Assembly: GCA_045538305.1 (NCBI GenBank)
Contig: JAZSRC010000059.1
Coordinates: 1 to 33,720, forward strand
DNA from: SFHK01 sp045538305
GTDB lineage: Bacteria; Bacillota; Clostridia; Christensenellales; Aristaeellaceae
Direction of reading: 5' to 3'
Length of the DNA stretch: 33,720 nt
The translations under genes and the position numbers were made by a program. The notes beneath the pieces were generated by a model. That model was given only the letters and a program-made list of their open reading frames with translations, had not been told where the DNA came from and did not search any database. This document shows, in pieces, positions 32,004-33,720 of this stretch (its first letter is position 1; the number at the start of each line of letters is the position of its first letter).

Positions 32004-33720
32004 AGCTTTCTGTTTCGACCTACGGTTGGTCTGATTTTTCATGGGAGGATTTCGTGTCTGTAGCGAGGGACATGCACCTTGACGGCATCGAAATCAACGA
32101 TATCAGGGAAAACCGGTTTTCCGGCGTAGGAGCCCCCTTCAGAAAAGGACAGATTGAGCATACGGTACGCGGACTGACCGCGCAGGGCTTGTCTGTCACC
32201 TGCCTTGACGCACGTTCCAACCCGGCGGACGCAAATCAGGGAGACAAATGCGTAGAAGAAATGCGCTTTCTTATCGATATGGCAAAGCGTGTAAAAGCGC
32301 CGTTTGTCCGTATGCGCGCATTGGATATGGACGGCGAAAACGAAGATGAAAACGTAAAAAAATGCATCCGTCAGGTAATTGCCGAGGCGGAAAAGGCAGA
32401 CGTCACCATTCTGATTGAAACTGCCGGTATTTATGCCGATACCTTGCGCCTTGCCGGCATTCTCAATGAATTTGCTTGCGATTCGCTTGCCGCGCTCTGG
32501 GATGTACACCATCCCTATCGCTTTAAGGGCGAAAAACCGGAAAAAACCATTACCAATCTGGGCGCGTATGTGAAGCATGTGCATTTGAAGGATTCCGTAG
32601 TCGGCGCAAACGGTCCGAAGTACTGCCTGCTTGGGGAAGGTACACTGCCGATGAACGATATATTCCTGGCGCTTCGAAGCGTGAGCTACGACGGATACTA
32701 TTGCCTGGAATGGGATCCCGACTGGATGAAGGAAGTAGACGACCCTGGCGTGGTATACGCGCACTTCCAGTCGTTTGTGCATACGTTTGAACCGCGCGCC
32801 AATTGGAAAAGCCATCTGTATACCAATCGTCAGGGCACCGGTAAATATGTATGGAAGCACGATCAACTGATTGACTGTACATTTCCGCAGGTGCTGGATC
32901 GGATGGCATCGGAGTTTCCGGATCAGCTTTGCTTTAAGTACACAACCCTCGACTATACCAGAACCTATTCACAGTTCCGCGACGACGTCGACGCCTGCGC
33001 AAGAGCGCTGATTTCTCTGGGTGTAAAGCCCAATACGCATGTAACCATCTGGGCGACGAACGTGCCCGCGTGGTATATGGCATTCTGGGCGACGACGAAA
33101 ATCGGCGCGACGCTTGTAACCATGAACACAGCGTACAAGATTGCGGAGGCGGAATACCTGCTTAAGCAGTCGGATACCCATACGCTGATTATGGTGGACG
33201 GCTACCGCGATTCCGATTATGTGGATATCATAAAAAAGCTTTGCCCGGAACTTCAGCATACATCGCCCGGCGAACCTTTGCATGCCAAACGGCTTCCGTT
33301 TTTGAGAAATGTCGTAACCGTCGGTTTTACCATGCAGGGCTGCCTTACATGGGATGAGATGATGGCCCGCGCGCCCATGGTTCCTGTAGAGGAAGTATAC
33401 CGCCGCGCGGCGGAAATCCGCGGCGATGATGTTGCCAACATGCAGTATACCTCCGGAACCACTGGCTTTCCCAAGGGCGTTATGCTTACCCACAGGGGCG
33501 TAGTCAATAACGGAAAGTGTATCGGCGACCGTATGGATCTTTCTACGGCGGACCGCATGATGATACAGGTACCCATGTTCCATTGCTTCGGCATGGTGCT
33601 TTCCATGACTGCGTGCATGACGCACGGCGCAACCATGTGTCCGCTGCCGTATTTTTCGCCGAAGCCCGCACTGGACTGCGTGAGCCGGGAAAAAATAACC
33701 TGCTTTAACGGCGTGCCTAC
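32000..33720 (+). CDS. TIM-barrel / acyl-CoA synthetase fusion, 3' end cut by the window
   Basis: An open frame of 573 codons with no stop before the right edge. Residues 1-265 are a sugar phosphate isomerase/epimerase (AP endonuclease 2) barrel with likely metal ligands Glu140 (LIETAG), Asp168 (LWDVHHPYR), His193/His195 (VKHVHLKDS) and Glu237 (CLEWDP). From about 285 the chain continues into an AMP-forming synthetase of the long-chain/FadD-like kind: TYSQFRDDVDACARALISLG, phosphate loop YTSGTTGFPKGVMLTH (from Tyr483) and PMFHCFGMVLSMTACMTHGA. The C-terminal synthetase domain lies outside the window. The ATG overlaps the upstream stop, so it is coupled to the LeuA-like gene and under the Leu T-box. 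Substrate could be isovalerate by analogy (inference). Confidence 0.88.
   Translation, partial: MKLSVSTYGWSDFSWEDFVSVARDMHLDGIEINDIRENRFSGVGAPFRKGQIEHTVRGLTAQGLSVTCLDARSNPADANQGDKCVEEMRFLIDMAKRVKAPFVRMRALDMDGENEDENVKKCIRQVIAEAEKADVTILIETAGIYADTLRLAGILNEFACDSLAALWDVHHPYRFKGEKPEKTITNLGAYVKHVHLKDSVVGANGPKYCLLGEGTLPMNDIFLALRSVSYDGYYCLEWDPDWMKEVDDPGVVYAHFQSFVHTFEPRANWKSHLYTNRQGTGKYVWKHDQLIDCTFPQVLDRMASEFPDQLCFKYTTLDYTRTYSQFRDDVDACARALISLGVKPNTHVTIWATNVPAWYMAFWATTKIGATLVTMNTAYKIAEAEYLLKQSDTHTLIMVDGYRDSDYVDIIKKLCPELQHTSPGEPLHAKRLPFLRNVVTVGFTMQGCLTWDEMMARAPMVPVEEVYRRAAEIRGDDVANMQYTSGTTGFPKGVMLTHRGVVNNGKCIGDRMDLSTADRMMIQVPMFHCFGMVLSMTACMTHGATMCPLPYFSPKPALDCVSREKITCFNGVP

Overview
This window reads as chromosome from a Gram-positive, anaerobic, probably gut-associated member of the Clostridia. 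The evidence is AGGAGG-type ribosome sites before most genes, sigma-A promoters, three T-box leaders, a possible RsfA-like (prespore-type) regulator, LplB/YtcP-type sugar importers and an anaerobe-style DUF1858 protein. No rRNA, tRNA, CRISPR array, phage or insertion sequence was seen. Species cannot be named from the sequence alone.

Left part (1-7400): the start of a DUF1858 protein (minus); a Myb/SANT-like DNA-binding protein; a FliB-type lysine-N-methylase; a small jelly-roll surface protein; a secreted HtrA protease overlapping a PrsA/SurA-like foldase gene (minus); and, divergent from that pair, an OmpR-type response regulator with its histidine kinase. The last group looks like an envelope-stress module.

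Middle part (7385-17636): a GH29 alpha-L-fucosidase; a double-thioredoxin/CcdA fusion with a small partner gene; a complete sugar or oligosaccharide ABC importer (two permeases and a binding protein) with a strong promoter; a secreted protein made of three repeats; a hydroxypyruvate-isomerase-like TIM barrel; a small TIGR04086-type membrane protein; and an amidohydrolase. Between 20407 and 27472 lies a second carbohydrate block. It has a LacI regulator divergent from an operon of permease, permease, binding protein and GH31 glycosidase, with three AGCGCT-centred operators between them.

The most striking content is a set of three T-box leaders at 17811, 27562 and 30286. At the same structural offset their specifier codons read AUC (Ile), GUC (Val) and CUC (Leu), one for each branched-chain amino acid. 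They precede, in order: an XRE-cupin-acyl-CoA synthetase fusion (Ile); its close paralogue (Val); and a two-gene unit (Leu). The Leu unit encodes an isopropylmalate-synthase-like protein that has lost its catalytic motifs but kept the leucine-binding domain. It overlaps a TIM-barrel/acyl-CoA synthetase fusion that runs off the window. T-boxes switch genes on when the cognate tRNA is uncharged. Three synthetases each tied to a different branched-chain amino acid suggest salvage of branched short-chain acids (2-methylbutyrate, isobutyrate, isovalerate) into Ile, Val and Leu by CoA activation and reductive carboxylation. The leaders and domain architectures are read from sequence; the salvage pathway is inference.
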